From the NCBI GenBank assembly GCA_030549175.1, contig JAUKUA010000006.1, positions 3,596,001-3,660,000 on the forward strand: a stretch of DNA of 64,000 nucleotides. The letters are read 5' to 3'. Position 1 is the stretch's first letter; each line of letters opens with the position of its first letter. The translations under genes and the position numbers were made by a program. The notes below the pieces were generated by a model. That model had not been told where the DNA came from, did not search any database, and was given only the letters and a program-made list of their open reading frames with translations. Origin of the DNA: Lasiosphaeris hirsuta (Eukaryota > Ascomycota > Sordariomycetes > Sordariales > Lasiosphaeriaceae). Shown piece after piece: positions 49,683 through 62,441 of this stretch.

Positions 49683-49770
49683 AGTAGTTTTGCGCGACTC
49701 GAACAGAAGTCCTCCCCGTCAGGAGGACAGCTGCGGTCGTTGCCCACAGCCTAACCACTCAGCTAGGGCG
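49683..49770 (-). pseudogene. Degenerate tRNA-like element
   Basis: On the minus strand a near-perfect Pol III A box (TAGCTGAGTGGTTAGGC) is followed about 45 bases later by a B-box-like TGTTCGAGTC. Between them lie a five-pair anticodon-like stem (TGTGG/CCGCA) with loop GCAACGA, and a long type II-style variable hairpin (GTCCTCC/GGGAGGAC). However the T stem does not pair, no acceptor stem forms, and loop position 33 is C instead of T. It therefore looks like a tRNA relic or tRNA-derived element and not a working tRNA. Confidence 0.5.
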
Positions 49771-49976
49771 GGTGTTGATATTTGCAATGCTAGATTCTAC
49801 CCATATACCCAGCCAGCCTGGGCTTGGGCTCTCGTGTCCATGAGGAGTAGCTCCTTCTTCACAACGCCCACTCCGTCCACGCCGTCGACCTCGCCCTGAC
49901 GAGGTGACTGCCTGCTTGGAGAAGGAAGAGTGCTGCACAACCAAGCCAGCCATGTTTCTGACGTCGTCGTCGTCGC

Positions 49977-50008
<32 letters not shown>

Positions 50009-50009
50009 A
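49977..50009. repeat. (CAT)n microsatellite
   Basis: About ten CAT units in the gene-poor region. They give a poly-Asp/Met/Ser appearance in antisense and sense frames, which explains spurious open frames here. Confidence 0.9.
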
Positions 50010-52325
50010 CAAGGACAGAAACTCTCACGAAAATCGGCTTCCATGCTCCCCTAGCAAAATTAAAACGGTGTTGTAGAATCTGTCGATGCTATTCTATCAT
50101 CCCTCACTCGCGTTCTATCTACAATGTCATTTACCGGCCAGTCCCCTCACTCGGACTCGGGTTTGGGCTCTTCCTCGTCTCGTCCCCACCCATTGTCTAG
50201 CCGAGCTCTCGGACAAACTCTCGGTAGCAACCACAGCCGCTGCCTCTTTGCCCACAACAACGGACACCAAGCAATAGGATGGTCAAGATATTTACGGTAA
50301 GGTCGCGATTTTGTCTTTAGTATACGCGTAGTACAGCAGAGATGCCATAAGTCCATCATCAATAAGATACCCCCCTTTGACGACCAGGGGCATTTTCCCA
50401 TCTCAGTGGGGCGCAGATTTCATCTTCAAGGCATCTATCTACCGACGTGTAGCAACCTAGGACAGGGAAGTAGGATGGTCATGCATATGATACACCGTAA
50501 AACCTTGCGGTTCCTCGTATTCACTCTCGTGGACTGGAGAACAGCCCTACGACATGGTGAGGCCCCGGTATATTATTCCACATACTTCATGTTTCACGAA
50601 TCCTTCAACAAGTCCGAGCCATGATATTCCATTGTTGAAAACTAACCTCGGACCACAACAAGAGGCAGGGGGGCAGGGGGACAGGGGAGGTACCGCATGG
50701 CCTATGGGAGTCGCTACTCCGCCGTCTGTCGGACTGGGGAGTGTTGCCCAAAAGCATATTTTGTGTTCAAAGACGCCAGCTATGCCTGCATACTTCATCC
50801 ACCAGCAGGTATGTGACATGTTCAATACAGCTGTCTATGATCTCTTCGGCGAAGACAGGGCGAAGTCCAAGCTCGGTGATGAACCCATCTGCTTATTTCC
50901 GTCACCTGTTTCGAGGAGACACAGGCGGCACGCCTTCCTTGCCGAGCCACGTCTTCCCCCTGTCGTCACTCCACGCCCCTAACCAAATTTACATGCTGAG
51001 CCCGTCATTACACGGGGTAAGTAGATCCGGGGCTGTGGTTCGTTTGAACATTCCTTCCTAGATTGCGGTGTCTTGACAAGCATGAAGGCCGACGTCCAGG
51101 ACCCAGGGGATACGGTCCCAAAAAGCGAAAGGTCCTAGCAGAAAGGAAGTATGATGGCTAGGAAGGCGCATATGTAAGACACAGGGTCCATTGGACCAGC
51201 GCAGAACCTAATGCCATGACCTTGTCCTCGGAGATATCTATCTTGGACGAATTCTCACAAGGCGCATACAGGAGGGAGACCGTCGGGGGTGGGTTTGATG
51301 GCACTAACCAAGCATAGCTCTTTGATACCTACCTTCCACCGCCAGACCAAAATAACGGCGGAATCCTGCTCAGATGACCTGCTAAACAACCAATATCAAT
51401 TCCGAGTTGTCCGCTGACCGGAATCCTAACTCCACTCATGAACAGCGCAAAATCGACGACTGGATTCGAAGGATGTTGATGCATTATAGAAAAGTTAAAT
51501 GCACAAGCACAAGGCAAGGATTCACGTAACCGCGAGTCCTTGCATCGTCCCTTGCATTGCCTTCACCTTAGCCAACGAGCAGATCGAGCTCTTGCCGCTG
51601 TCATGCCTCGGAGATTATGAGAAGCGAGAAATGGGAACTATCCAGATCTTGGGGTGTCAAGGGAGATCGCCGTGCTGCCACCCTGCCAAGAGGCCACACT
51701 CGGGCGCTGCATAAACTGACGAGTTCTTTTACATAGTTGAGGGGCGGGGTATGATCGGAAGCCACTGGCGGTACCAGGGCGTGGGATGTCTTCTACGAGG
51801 GTGGCCTGTCAGGTTGTCATTCTGCCTTGGGGGCTGTCACGGCAGCTCAGACAAGGCGCGACGTTGAAAGTGGATCCGGGCAAATGCAGGTACAATCTCT
51901 CGCTATCTGCCACAGACGTGATGTATCGGTACCTAGGACACTTTGGCTCGGTACTGACCCCCAACAAGCCACGAGCCGAGGAGAGGCTGCAGTAGGAGAT
52001 CCCCGTTCTGCTTCTGATAGGGGTACTTGACGCAGACGCCCACTTAGGCGCGAGAGCGGCAATGGCATGAAGGGGGGTACCTATCGCAACGACGTCAGCG
52101 TCTACCTACAAGGTAGTAAGGTGGGGAGCGAGATAGGTAATATCTATACTCTCTCACTGGCGCCATTGACGTAGCCGCTCACCTTGACTGCCGTCTTGAG
52201 TCGAGCCGCCCACGGCGTAGCCAGCATCCCGTCACCTGCTCCCGCCCGGGGAGGGAGCACTGCCCCTGACATGGTGGGTGGGTGTGGCAGCAACGTGGAT
52301 CCGAGCTTGGGGTTCGGAGGCTCGA

Positions 52326-52350
52326 GGGGGGGGGGGGGGGGGGGAGGGGG
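52326..52350. repeat. Long G homopolymer followed by G5, G-quadruplex-prone
   Basis: Nineteen consecutive G, one A, then five G on the plus strand. It can form intramolecular quadruplexes and is prone to length error in sequencing and assembly. Confidence 0.85.
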
Positions 52351-55300
52351 AAGGAAAGGGGATATCAGTGTAGGGCTCTGACGACATGATCGTGCAGTGT
52401 TTCGAAACGGCGTTAAGCCCCCAGCCTTGGGATGTCCGGAGGATTTTATCCAATGCTGTGATGGATGGCCTCGAACCGGGAGCAAGGCAGACCAATGGGA
52501 GGGCAGCGATGAGATCTGGATGTAATCCCGGTCAAGGTAAGCGCCACAGGGCGTCTGGCAATGCAGAGCCTCGACAGGCCTGCATCAAGTCGGCGCCAAG
52601 GTCGGTCGCGTAATCGCCGCATGTCTCCCGCCCGTGACCAGATGGTCGAGCCGTGAAGCCGGCCAGGCCAATAGGTCTGTCGATGTTCGGCCGCGGGGAA
52701 GGCAGCCATGCTCACTCAGGCAACGGACATGGCGTGTCGCCCACAAGATGATGACCCGTCAGGCAGAGAGGTACATAAGCATTTTGCGAACCGTCGAGTG
52801 TCGTGCCATTGATCACCAGGATATTGTGAGCAGCGTCATGGTCCGCCTTGGGCTTGGGCGGGCCCACATGTTCGCCCTCCACGAGCTCTCGGAGTCGGGT
52901 TCTGCGACCTGGGCGGGAGATGCGGGTTCCCGTGGGGTCGGTGGCCTAGAATAACAGGTTAAACGCTTGCTCTGCAGGTCTTTGCATGCCCGCATGCTTG
53001 ATGGGGTGGATGCCTCTTGTGGCCGGTGGACGTGGTCGAGGCCAGGCGACAGCACTGGAGGCATTGCAATCGTTCTAGAATGTAGTCAAGAAAAGCTGCC
53101 GAAATAGGCAGAGCGCTTATAAAAAAGGAGCATGCCACTGAATGCACACTGAGTGCATACTGCGGGCGGTTAGCTAGCTAGCGCACTGCGAATGCCCTGA
53201 TTTGTCGTTGCTGACCCTGGCAACGAACTCTTGACAGGCGCAATCGGCTTGCGCTGCTTCGTCAAGAGCTGTGGGGGTATGATGGCAAAGGCGGGAAATG
53301 TAGTGGGACGGAAAGTACCGCAACTGTTCGCCAAAAAGAAGCAGCAGTTTGCAGAATGGCAATGAATTTGGTGTAGATGAGCTCAGAAGTTGGTCCAAGA
53401 AGTAACAAGGAAGCGCCTTGCCAGTCCCAACTAGAACAATTGGAGAAGGCCCCACTTCTTTGGGAATTGTAGACCAATCAGACCCTAGGTAGCTTGTTGC
53501 CAGCCGCTCTCCGCATTCCACTCCTGCATCCCCAAACCTGGATGACTGGGGCACTCGGGCAAGGACTGGGCTCTCCCGAAAGAAAAGAAAGAAAAAAAAA
53601 AAGATACCTATCCAGCCGTTTTTGGATCTGCGTTCTCGTCCGTATACTTTGATGAGAGACGACAGCGATAGACACTGTGTCTCCCAGGTCTCGCTTTTGC
53701 CCACCCTCCTTCAGGGCCCGTTTAAACTCCACTCGCAGCCCAAACCCTCCTGCCGGGTCTGGGGATCATGGTCGCGGGTGGGAGAGCCGGGGAGCTGGGG
53801 AGGCATCCCACCTGGGTTACGAGGCTCTTGCATTAGACTCCAGCTTCTCCGTGGCTCCGCAAAAAAAACTGGTACCCCACCGCAAGTTGGAGCAAGCGAT
53901 CCGGATTCCGAGCATCAGGCCTTGATCAAAGATTGAAACATTGAGCCGAATCTGCCCGCACGCAAGGTTCAGGAACAACCCTCTTGGCACCCAGAAACTG
54001 CGAGCTTTGAGCGACCTGATCAGAGTCCTTCACGAGCACACCAAGTACCACGCCTTGCTCTCTGCTCACACTCGCAAAGTGGGCCGTCGCCCTAACTCAC
54101 CGCTCACCGCTCTCTGGGCTCGCGTTGCCTGGTGCGCCCCGTTACACGACAGCGGATTCCGTTTGCCAATGGCTGAGTTGAACTGGTATCGCTGCGTTAC
54201 CTATTGGTATTGATAACAAACGCCCATGGTGCTGTTGACTCGCTTCCGACGGCGCTCCACGGCCACCCGCTGGCGAATACGGTAAGCCGCCAAGCGGGTA
54301 CACCACTGCCACGCCACCTACGATTGCACCACAACAACATTGCAGAATTGAATTGAAATTTGAGATGGCTAGGTTTGGCCAGACTGTCTGCAAAGCACGA
54401 GAGCACAGGAAGCAACAGAAAGCACTCGATGCAGTTCCCAAAATACACTGTGGCGGGACCAATTGCACTGGGAGAGCTGGTTGTTGGTGGAGCTTGAACG
54501 GTGCGGTTGGGCCAATCGAGGACTGTTGGCTATGCTTGAGGCAAGCCGAAAGGAATCTTTGGGATCAAATAATCCGAGGAAGCCACCTGACTGGGTTCGC
54601 ATTTGGCTAAACCGCGCATGTCGGCCAGTGCTGGGCATCACATCTGCAGACTGTGATGGGAGCTGGCCAGCGCAGCTGCGAATCGCCGAATCGCCTCGCC
54701 TCGCCCACGTTAACCGCACTCTAGGAATCTTCACCCCAGGAACGGCTGCCCGCTGCCCGCCCGCTCGCTCACCACGGGATGCCACACGCCGTGACGACGG
54801 GATGCATGCCCGAGGAGAGCCTGTTTCTAAGAATGGACCACGGATCGCTTCGAGCTGCCTGGTGCCTGTCGTTTGGCTTCTTCGACTCCTTCTTCGCCTT
54901 CGCCCCCATCTCTCCTACATATTACCTTGAGCTCCCGCTTCTCATAGGCTGGTGGCTCTGTATTTCTGCCCAATGAGGTGCCCCAGTCCGCTTAACCTGC
55001 TCGTCACCAACTGCGACGCAATGGCGGTAACGACTTTCCGGAGCGGGGCACTCTGCACACCTTTCTTGAGCATGGACCGCCAACACGCACTTGTGGCTGC
55101 AACTGGCTGCAACAAGCGCTCCGTGCTCCGTGCCTGCGAGGCCGCGAACAAAAGGGAAGAGGATCGCGGGCTAAACGTGGCAGCGAGCCCCAAGGTGGTT
55201 TGCAGCTAGATATTAAATCCCAAGCAGCAAGCCCAGCTCTTGGAGATTACGACCAGATTGCGGGTGTTGGAGCTAAATTTATCCCATATTCGGGCTCATC

Positions 55301-58300
55301 CTTGCTCACCCCGCCTGGGCGGCATTCGTTGGAGAGGCTGGCCATACTTTGTTTCATCCTCAACATTGGACAGGACGCCCAGATGGGGCGTATCCACGCG
55401 GTGACGATGCTGCCATGTTGCGCTGTCACCCCCCCCAGCTTGCCCCCTCGAGTGGGTTGGGGGTGGTGGCATCATCATCATCCACACCAGCAGAGCGCAA
55501 TACGCAAGACGCAGTTCACCGCAGCGCGCAGCCACTTGATCTGATCGGGATGCGCAACACCTCAGCCCACGACCTGAACGGAGTTTCAGCCGAGGCATTC
55601 GAGGCACTCTTGGACACTCGTGGTGGTTGAATTCCGCACTGAGCTCCGAAAGACCATACGCTAGCGTCGACGCTTCGGCCCAGTCATCAAGCCTGCTTGT
55701 CGCGGCAAACCAAGAATCCTTGGAGCACATCGCGTGGATACGAGCCACCTGCGACTCGGATGGTGGGCATGGGGAGCGTGCCGAATTTCAATATTCCATG
55801 CGCTTGCTGCCGTCTTCACCACAGGCACCGCCAGGCCTGGACACAGCCAGACACCACCGACCTAATAGACGCGGTACTTTGTAGCTCCAGGGATATGACT
55901 TGCGAGGAAAAGAAGAAAAATCACACGCCGCACCAAATTGCATAACATGTTCCCCCCTGTCGGCACCCCTTCATTGCTGCTTCATTGGCCCTCGTCCTGT
56001 GAGCCTGGGAGTTCGCTTCACACGCTTCATCACCACACCCGCCAGCCATGCCCTTCTTCCGGTCTGGCCGCTCTGGTTGGCCGGCCTGCGCGGGTCGCTG
56101 TTGATGGCGAGAAGCGCACATGCTGCTGCGCGCATAGTAGGCGACCTGCTCGAGGCCCGCGTGTTCCGCGTGGTCTGCGAGGCCCTCCAGGCCATCCACG
56201 GTCTAGTAGTATCGGGCCCAGCCTGCACACTGCGACCAGAGAAACAGAGAAACAAACAGAGGGCCACTCCAGCCCAACCTGCGTGCTGCGTGGGGTTTCT
56301 TGTCGGGGCCAAGATGGAGGCGGAAGTGGCAAGTAGAGCTGTCATCTTTTTCTGGTCGTAACGTCACGTTCTTCTGCTGCAGGGGGGAGTCCGCTGTGGC
56401 ATGCATGCCATCGCGAGCACGACCAAAGTTTGGTACGCATGTGCACAAACGAGCCACCTGCGACAGCAGCTGGTGCTGGTCATTATCGATAATTCTCGGC
56501 TGGCAAATCACAATCGGCGGCGACTGCACCTTTGCACCTTGCTGAGGTTGTTCGAGAATGGGGGCCGAAATGGCCCGCAGCCCCATCCCAAGTGTCAAGT
56601 CCCCGTTCGTGCCTCGTGCCTGGTGTGAGCCCAGCCAGAAGCCTCGTTGCTCGGATGATCTCAACACCGACCCTTTTATTTGCCTGTTGGACCCCTCCAG
56701 ATCTCGGTTGCGGGGAGTGGGCTGCACACAATCGCTCTGGTTTGACGAGACACACGACGCAGAACCTTGCGTGCAACGCCAGCACCAGAACCGATTGTGC
56801 TAGCCGATTCCGCTTGGCAAGTGTGTTGACTGAGGTCGACGAGCGGGTGGGCGAGCGGGGGGACAGGGACCGACAGCTCACCACCCAAACAGTGACGGTG
56901 CCTTGCCGTGTTACGCCGTAGTGGAGGAACAGGACGACACAAAAGCTAGCCGCTGCTGCGCGTTTTGGCAATGACGTTTAAGCCATCCATGTGAAATGCC
57001 AGAGAAAGGAGACGACGGCATGCTCGCGCCGTCAGCTTCCTTCCAGAGGTTGACGTGTGGCTCTCATGGAAGCCGCTGGGAGCTTTGTCGCGAGGGCGCC
57101 TGCGTGGACGTCGTCTGTCCAAAATGGGACGCCGTCGCGGCTCTCGATCGCTTGTCTGCCCAACAGTCGTGGACGGATCGCTAACAGCTCATCGCAACCT
57201 GGAAAAAGGGGGGGGGGGGCCGTCACAGCTGTGCCGCCGATCCACTCAGGGTCCCGCTTCTTGACGTTGGAGGTTAGGGAAGCGGGCGGCCAACAGGTGC
57301 CCTTGGCAGGGCCTGTTAGGCGACCGCAAAGCGCGGCCGCAGTAGCACAGGAGGCCTACGCAGTCGCAGTACGGGCGGCCAGCAGTCGCAGGATGCGGAG
57401 GAGTCGCGTTGATGGGCGGTCCCTCGAGGGCGGCGCGCATCGCGATGGCTTTTGCATTCCATTCCATGATCCATGCAACGGGCGCAAAGGCCAGCGGCCA
57501 GCAGCAGCCAGCGGCCAAGGCCCGGACCCCCTGTCTTGCAGTGTGTCCAGTGTCGATGGACCTGAGTTACGTTAGTTACTTGGAAGGGTGGTTGCTGCAA
57601 GTGCCTGGCCCGGCCGCTCATCAGCGCGGGAGCAAAGTCCCTTTCGGCTGCTCTGCACGCTTCTGCCCCAGGTTACTCGGCGGCCTTGGGTGGCCCTGGC
57701 ACCAAGCGCAGAGTTCAAGCGACCAAAGTACCGGTACCTGATCGAGTCGGGTGTCATGGTCGGCCAGGCGCCGTGCCGCCCAATTGTGCGCCTGTTCCAG
57801 GTCCCTCCCGGGCTTAGCGACGAGGCATGCCGGCAGGACATCGTGTGCGGTGGGGTGCGGTGGTACCCCTGCACAGTATATTGTACAAGACTCGAGAAGC
57901 TCCCACCACCCCATGGCTCTGTCGCTTCTGGAGACGAAGAGCTCGCTCTCTCGCCATCGCTCTCTATCCCTTGCGTGTGTGTTGCCGTTGCGTGAGGCCA
58001 TCTCAGTCACATCACTGACGCCCGCCCGCCCGGCTGCGCTGCCTCTCCTTGCATCTTGCACTTGCACTGCACGTCTGCCGTCGCCGTCACGGCATCGACA
58101 TCGACATCGACATCAAGTCCTCGCCATCGCCCGCCGCAGCCTGGCTCAGCTACTACACTACTACTACCACTACTACCCGCTACCCGCGACGTCTGTGTGA
58201 CCTCGACCGGCACCCCTGCCGCCCCGACGGTTTTGACGCTTGTCCGCTGCTGGCTCATCCTGCAGCCGCTCAGGTACTTGACGAGAGCAACGCCGGCTTT

Positions 58301-60199
58301 CCATGCTTTTTTTTCCCTTCATCCAACTCCGCGCCCCAAGATTGGACTCGCCACCCCGTCCTCCGTGCATCCCGCACATCCCGAACACTCGGTCGTCCTT
58401 GATACCTAGGCCCTTGACAGCTTGTGTGTTGCGCCGGGGCAGCGAACCGTCGAGAGCTCGCCTTTCTCCAAACCCCCCAAAACCGACGCGCACCAGCTTA
58501 CCAGTTCTGCGGCACCCGCGCCCAGTCGATTTCGACCCTGCTTCGCTTTGCCACAGCTTGCTGCTCGCCCGTACCCGACAGGCGCAGCATAATCGCGCGT
58601 CAAAAAAAAAAAAAAGGACCAAGCGCCCGCACTGCACCGAAACTCGAAGAGAGGTTGGAGGGGTTCTGGATCTTTGGTGGAGAGTGACGGTCAACGGCTG
58701 CATCTGCATTAAAAGGGTCTCGGCAACGTCGCGCACCCATTTCCGAGGCTGCGCCCGAGGTTCAGCAAAAGCGTATTTTGTGCGGTTCTCGCTTTTTGAG
58801 CCACCACCGCCGCGCAGCAGGTTCTGCCGAGGGGTAGATCCAAAAGCGACAAACCCGGCATTTCTCGCCCGCCTCTACGCACCTCTGCGCAAATCAGGGA
58901 TCCTCGCGCGGCGGCGATTCATGTGTCTCTGACGTGTCATACGGTGCAAGACGCTCGAGACGAAAAGCTCAAGCAGCTCCAGAAGCTCTAGTAGCACATC
59001 CCAAGGCATCCCACCATCGCCGTCGCTCCCAGCCTGCGACGAAATCCGGAATCCGGAATCCGGGACTGTCTGAGCACCAAACAGCAGCGCCCGTGTCAGC
59101 CCAGCCAGCAGCATCCGGCGACGTCGAGAGGAGGAGGAGAGGGGAAGAAGCGCGCAGTCGGTCTCTCCCCTTTTTTTTTTTTTTTTGCTTGGCTGTGGAG
59201 TTTTCCGTACCGTAATCTCGCTGGTCGTGCCAACCTGCGTTTGCAGTTTGCACACCGCATCCCTTCCCGGGTCGGCGTCCGGCTCAGGCCCAGGTCTTCA
59301 GGGCATCTGTGGTGCCGCGCGAACCTCGAGCCACAGGGCACAGGCACGCTGCACGGGCTCCCGCAGCAGCACCACGCCAGCACATCCGGCGAAGGCCCAA
59401 GGCCCCGCGCACCTTGCACCTTTGCAAGAGTCCAAAGGGATCGAAACTTGGAGTCCCCGCCTTTGGCTTCGCACATTGACGCATCGCACTCCGAGAATCC
59501 TGCAGGCTAATCACACTTTTCCGCGCTGATTCATCAGGCCCTCGCTTTTGCGATCCAACGACGCCGGCTCCCAGCAAGACGGAAACCGGGAACTCAGACT
59601 GAGGGGTTGTGTTTGTGTGAGTGCCTCTCTCTCTATCCGCGTACGAAGGCGAGTGTGTCGAGCGAGTTGTCCAGTGAGAGTGTGCGTGCCCGTGTGCGTT
59701 GCCGCGCCATATCAGCATCGGCCCATCGCATATCGCCGGGTCACCCGTCTGGTCACGTCCTCGATCCGACTCGGTCGCATCTGGTCGCATCTGACTCTTT
59801 TCAGGCCGTCTCATTTATCTGCCACAGCTGAGCCTCCGCTGCAAAAAGGCTATCGCCATCGCGCGAGCCCAGCACCCGCTCTTAGCTTCACTCCATCTGC
59901 CCGTCGCTTACGACAGCGCCTGTCAACTCGCGCCTTGCCGAGCAAGAGCAGGCGTTTCACTTTTCTAGGCTTCTCTGCGGGGGATCCGCATCCGCATCCG
60001 CCCATCCTCGGTTGCCGCCGCCTAACTGACTCTGCGTCGCAATCCGTCCTTTTCTCTCCCCCTCGCCCCGCGCATCTGCTCGGCGTTGCCTGAGGGTAGA
60101 TCGAGAAGGCGCCGACCAGACGCTGCTTCGTCCGGGCTTGGATCTCGACGCCGTCGGCACTCTTCTCACCGGGACTTGCCTCGAGCCCCAACACCACGA

Positions 60200-62441
60200 A
60201 TGAAGATGGCAACGTTTACCGCCCTGAACGGGGGCTCACCAAAGGCCACAGAAGGAATCAACGGGACGACGGATTTTGAGCGTGCGAACGGGCAGCCGGC
60301 GAACGGCGATTCCAGGATGGCCATCGAGGCCTCAACCAGCCAGAGGGAACGCGAAAGCTGGAGTGGCGGCGCAGGCCACGACCGAGTGCCCTTCCCCGGT
60401 GCCTATTCGGACGCCGAGGGATCGCACAAGCGCAAGCGGGCACATTCCGACTCTCCGAGGAGAGAACACCAACCATCACCACCCGGGAGGTCGGAGCAGC
60501 ACTCGCTCCACCGCCCTCACTCAGAATCACGTGATCGTGACCGGTATGGCACGCCGCAGAAGGACGCCTACCGGGGCTACGGCGACGACGGCCGCGAAGG
60601 CAGCGAGCACTGGCAGCAAGGCCACAGCAGAGACGAGCGGAACTCGAGCTACGAGGGGCCGTATTCGGCCGGGCCGGTTTCGGCCCAGTCTGACGAGCAG
60701 ATGGGCGAGTCGCTGCGGAGGGCGACGAGCCAGGGCGACAGCGGCGAGTATGGGGCCCAGAGCCCCGACACCGAGGACCGCATGTACTCGGGCCAGTACA
60801 CGCCCGAGCAGCGGAGGGACGGTCTCATCCAATCAGACCCCAAGAAGAGGAAACGCAACTTCAGCAACCGCACCAAGACTGGCTGCTTGACGTGCAGGAA
60901 GCGGAAGAAGAAATGCGACGAGACGAAGCCTGAATGTAAGTTAGGCACCCGTGGTCCCCGTGGTCCTGGCATTTGCCGCTTGGCTGGTTTCGCGGCTGCG
61001 CCCAGGGTATGGTGCTGACAAGGCTCTAGGTACCAATTGTGTCCGGGGCGGTTTCGTGTGTGCTGGGTACCCCCCGCAGAGGGGAAGCTGGCCCAAGCCC
61101 GAAAGCAAGCCGGCCCAGGTCAACATCGAGTCCAAGGACCCCAACTACATCCCTCCCGGAGCGTACGGCATGCCACAGCAGCCATCACCGTTTGGCAACC
61201 AGCCAATGTCGAGCGGCCAAAAGTCGCGCGACCCCCTGGTATATAACCGCTTGCAGCCCTCCCTCCGAATCACGCCGCCGCAGGGCCGACCACTCCAGAG
61301 CGACGACGACCGGTTAACCGCCTCCACCATGCCGAGCGCGTCCGTGGTCAGCCCGGACAACAAGCTCTCCGCCATTTCGGGCTACACCACGTCGGCAGTC
61401 TCGGCGGGTGTTGCCAATGTCTTTCCCACGCCCGTTAGCGCCGCGCCCAACACCGCCTTCTCCGACCGGACACCCAAGGACTACCAACGGGTTCCGCCGC
61501 TGCACGATCTTACGAGGACCGACCCAGACCACCAACAGCCCCCTCCCCCGCCGCCGCCGCAAAGTAGCACATTATCCCAGCCTCCGTTCAATGCCATCCA
61601 CGGCCCCCGCACAAACACACCACCGAGTGCTGCACCGCTCATAACAACCCAACCGCCCTCGAGTGGGCCACCCTCTAGCGGAGTGCAGGCGACGGCCCAG
61701 CTTGCCCTGTCTCACACGCAGTTCCCCACGGATCGGCCCCGCCGTGAGAAGGAGGAGATGCTCAACGGGCGCGCCTACTATCCCTTTGACAAGGAGCTTG
61801 TCTTGGAACGTGAGAGGTGCAACGCCGCTTGCTGGAGATTCAACAACTCAACCAACCCCAACCTTGGCGTTTCTCCTACGGAGCGTGCCCGGCTGTTCCG
61901 CGATATCCTCCACCCCCGCGACGGCGTCCAGATTACGCCTACGGCCTTGTCCCCCGTCACCCGCACCGGCCATGTGGGGGATAATGCGACGGTCGAAGCA
62001 CCCTTCAACTGCGACTACGGCTACAACATCTACATTGGCAACAACGTCTCGATTGGCCGCAACTGTCTTGTCAACGACATCTGCGAGGTCCGTATCGGCA
62101 ACAACGTGATTATCAGTCCCAACGTGTGCATATACACGGGCATGGCGAGCACGGATCCCAGGCGGCGTGACGGGAACAAGGGCACTCAATTTGCGAAGCC
62201 GGTCGTCATTGAGGACGATGTGTGGATCGCCGCCAATGTTATCATCCTCCCGGGTGTAAGAGTCGGCAGAGGCTCGACCGTCGGAGCTGGGTCGGTCGTG
62301 ACAAAGGTATCTTCTCATCCCTCTGCTGAGCAATGTCTCGGGCACAGTTACTGACTTTGCTCCCACTAGGACGTCGCTACTTACAGCATCTACATGGGCC
62401 TGAAGGCAGGCCACCGCCGAGGCATTTCCTATGCCTCGTAA
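60200..62441 (+). CDS. Zn(II)2Cys6 zinc-cluster protein fused to a maltose/galactoside O-acetyltransferase-like domain
   Basis: Three exons (60200-60935, 61030-62306, 62370-62441) encode 694 residues. The first 220 residues are low complexity (Ser/Arg/Gly/His). A complete fungal zinc cluster follows from Cys 229: C-x2-C-x6-C-x6-C-x2-C-x6-C, preceded by basic [15 protein letters not shown]. The first intron splits the fourth Cys codon. A Pro/Ser/Thr-rich linker (about 260-480) leads to a Mac-type segment ([20 protein letters not shown]). A left-handed beta-helix of hexapeptide repeats comes next ([66 protein letters not shown]). Where LacA/Maa enzymes have catalytic His (YTATHPLDP-like), this protein reads YTGMASTDP, with Ala 618 in its place. 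The C-terminus ([12 protein letters not shown]) lacks the NPAR motif. A DNA-binding regulator with a non-catalytic sugar/acetyl-CoA-like module is inferred. Confidence 0.9.

Larger units (their letters stand above)
49771..60199. other. 10.4 kb gene-poor region upstream of the zinc-cluster/acetyltransferase gene
   Basis: No convincing coding sequence on either strand: many frames of 60-200 codons overlap in several phases, lack ATG context and show no motif. It holds a (CAT)n microsatellite at about 49977-50009, a 19-base G-run at about 52326-52344, an A-run near 58601-58614, (GACATC)n near 58088-58105, (ACT)n near 58148-58175 and a T-run near 59170-59187. From about 57950 to 60199 the plus strand is strongly C/T-rich with TCGC/CATC words, as expected of a long promoter and 5' leader. 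Parts may be a long non-coding transcript or spliced leader of the downstream gene. Confidence 0.5.

Noticed and set aside
52455..52475. B-box-like CCGGTTCGAGGCC on the minus strand
   Set aside because: No A box or cloverleaf upstream, so not called as tRNA.
58303..58932. 209-codon frame in the gene-poor region
   Set aside because: Its Pro/Arg/Ser composition follows from C/T-rich leader DNA; other phases are equally open; no homology signal was seen.
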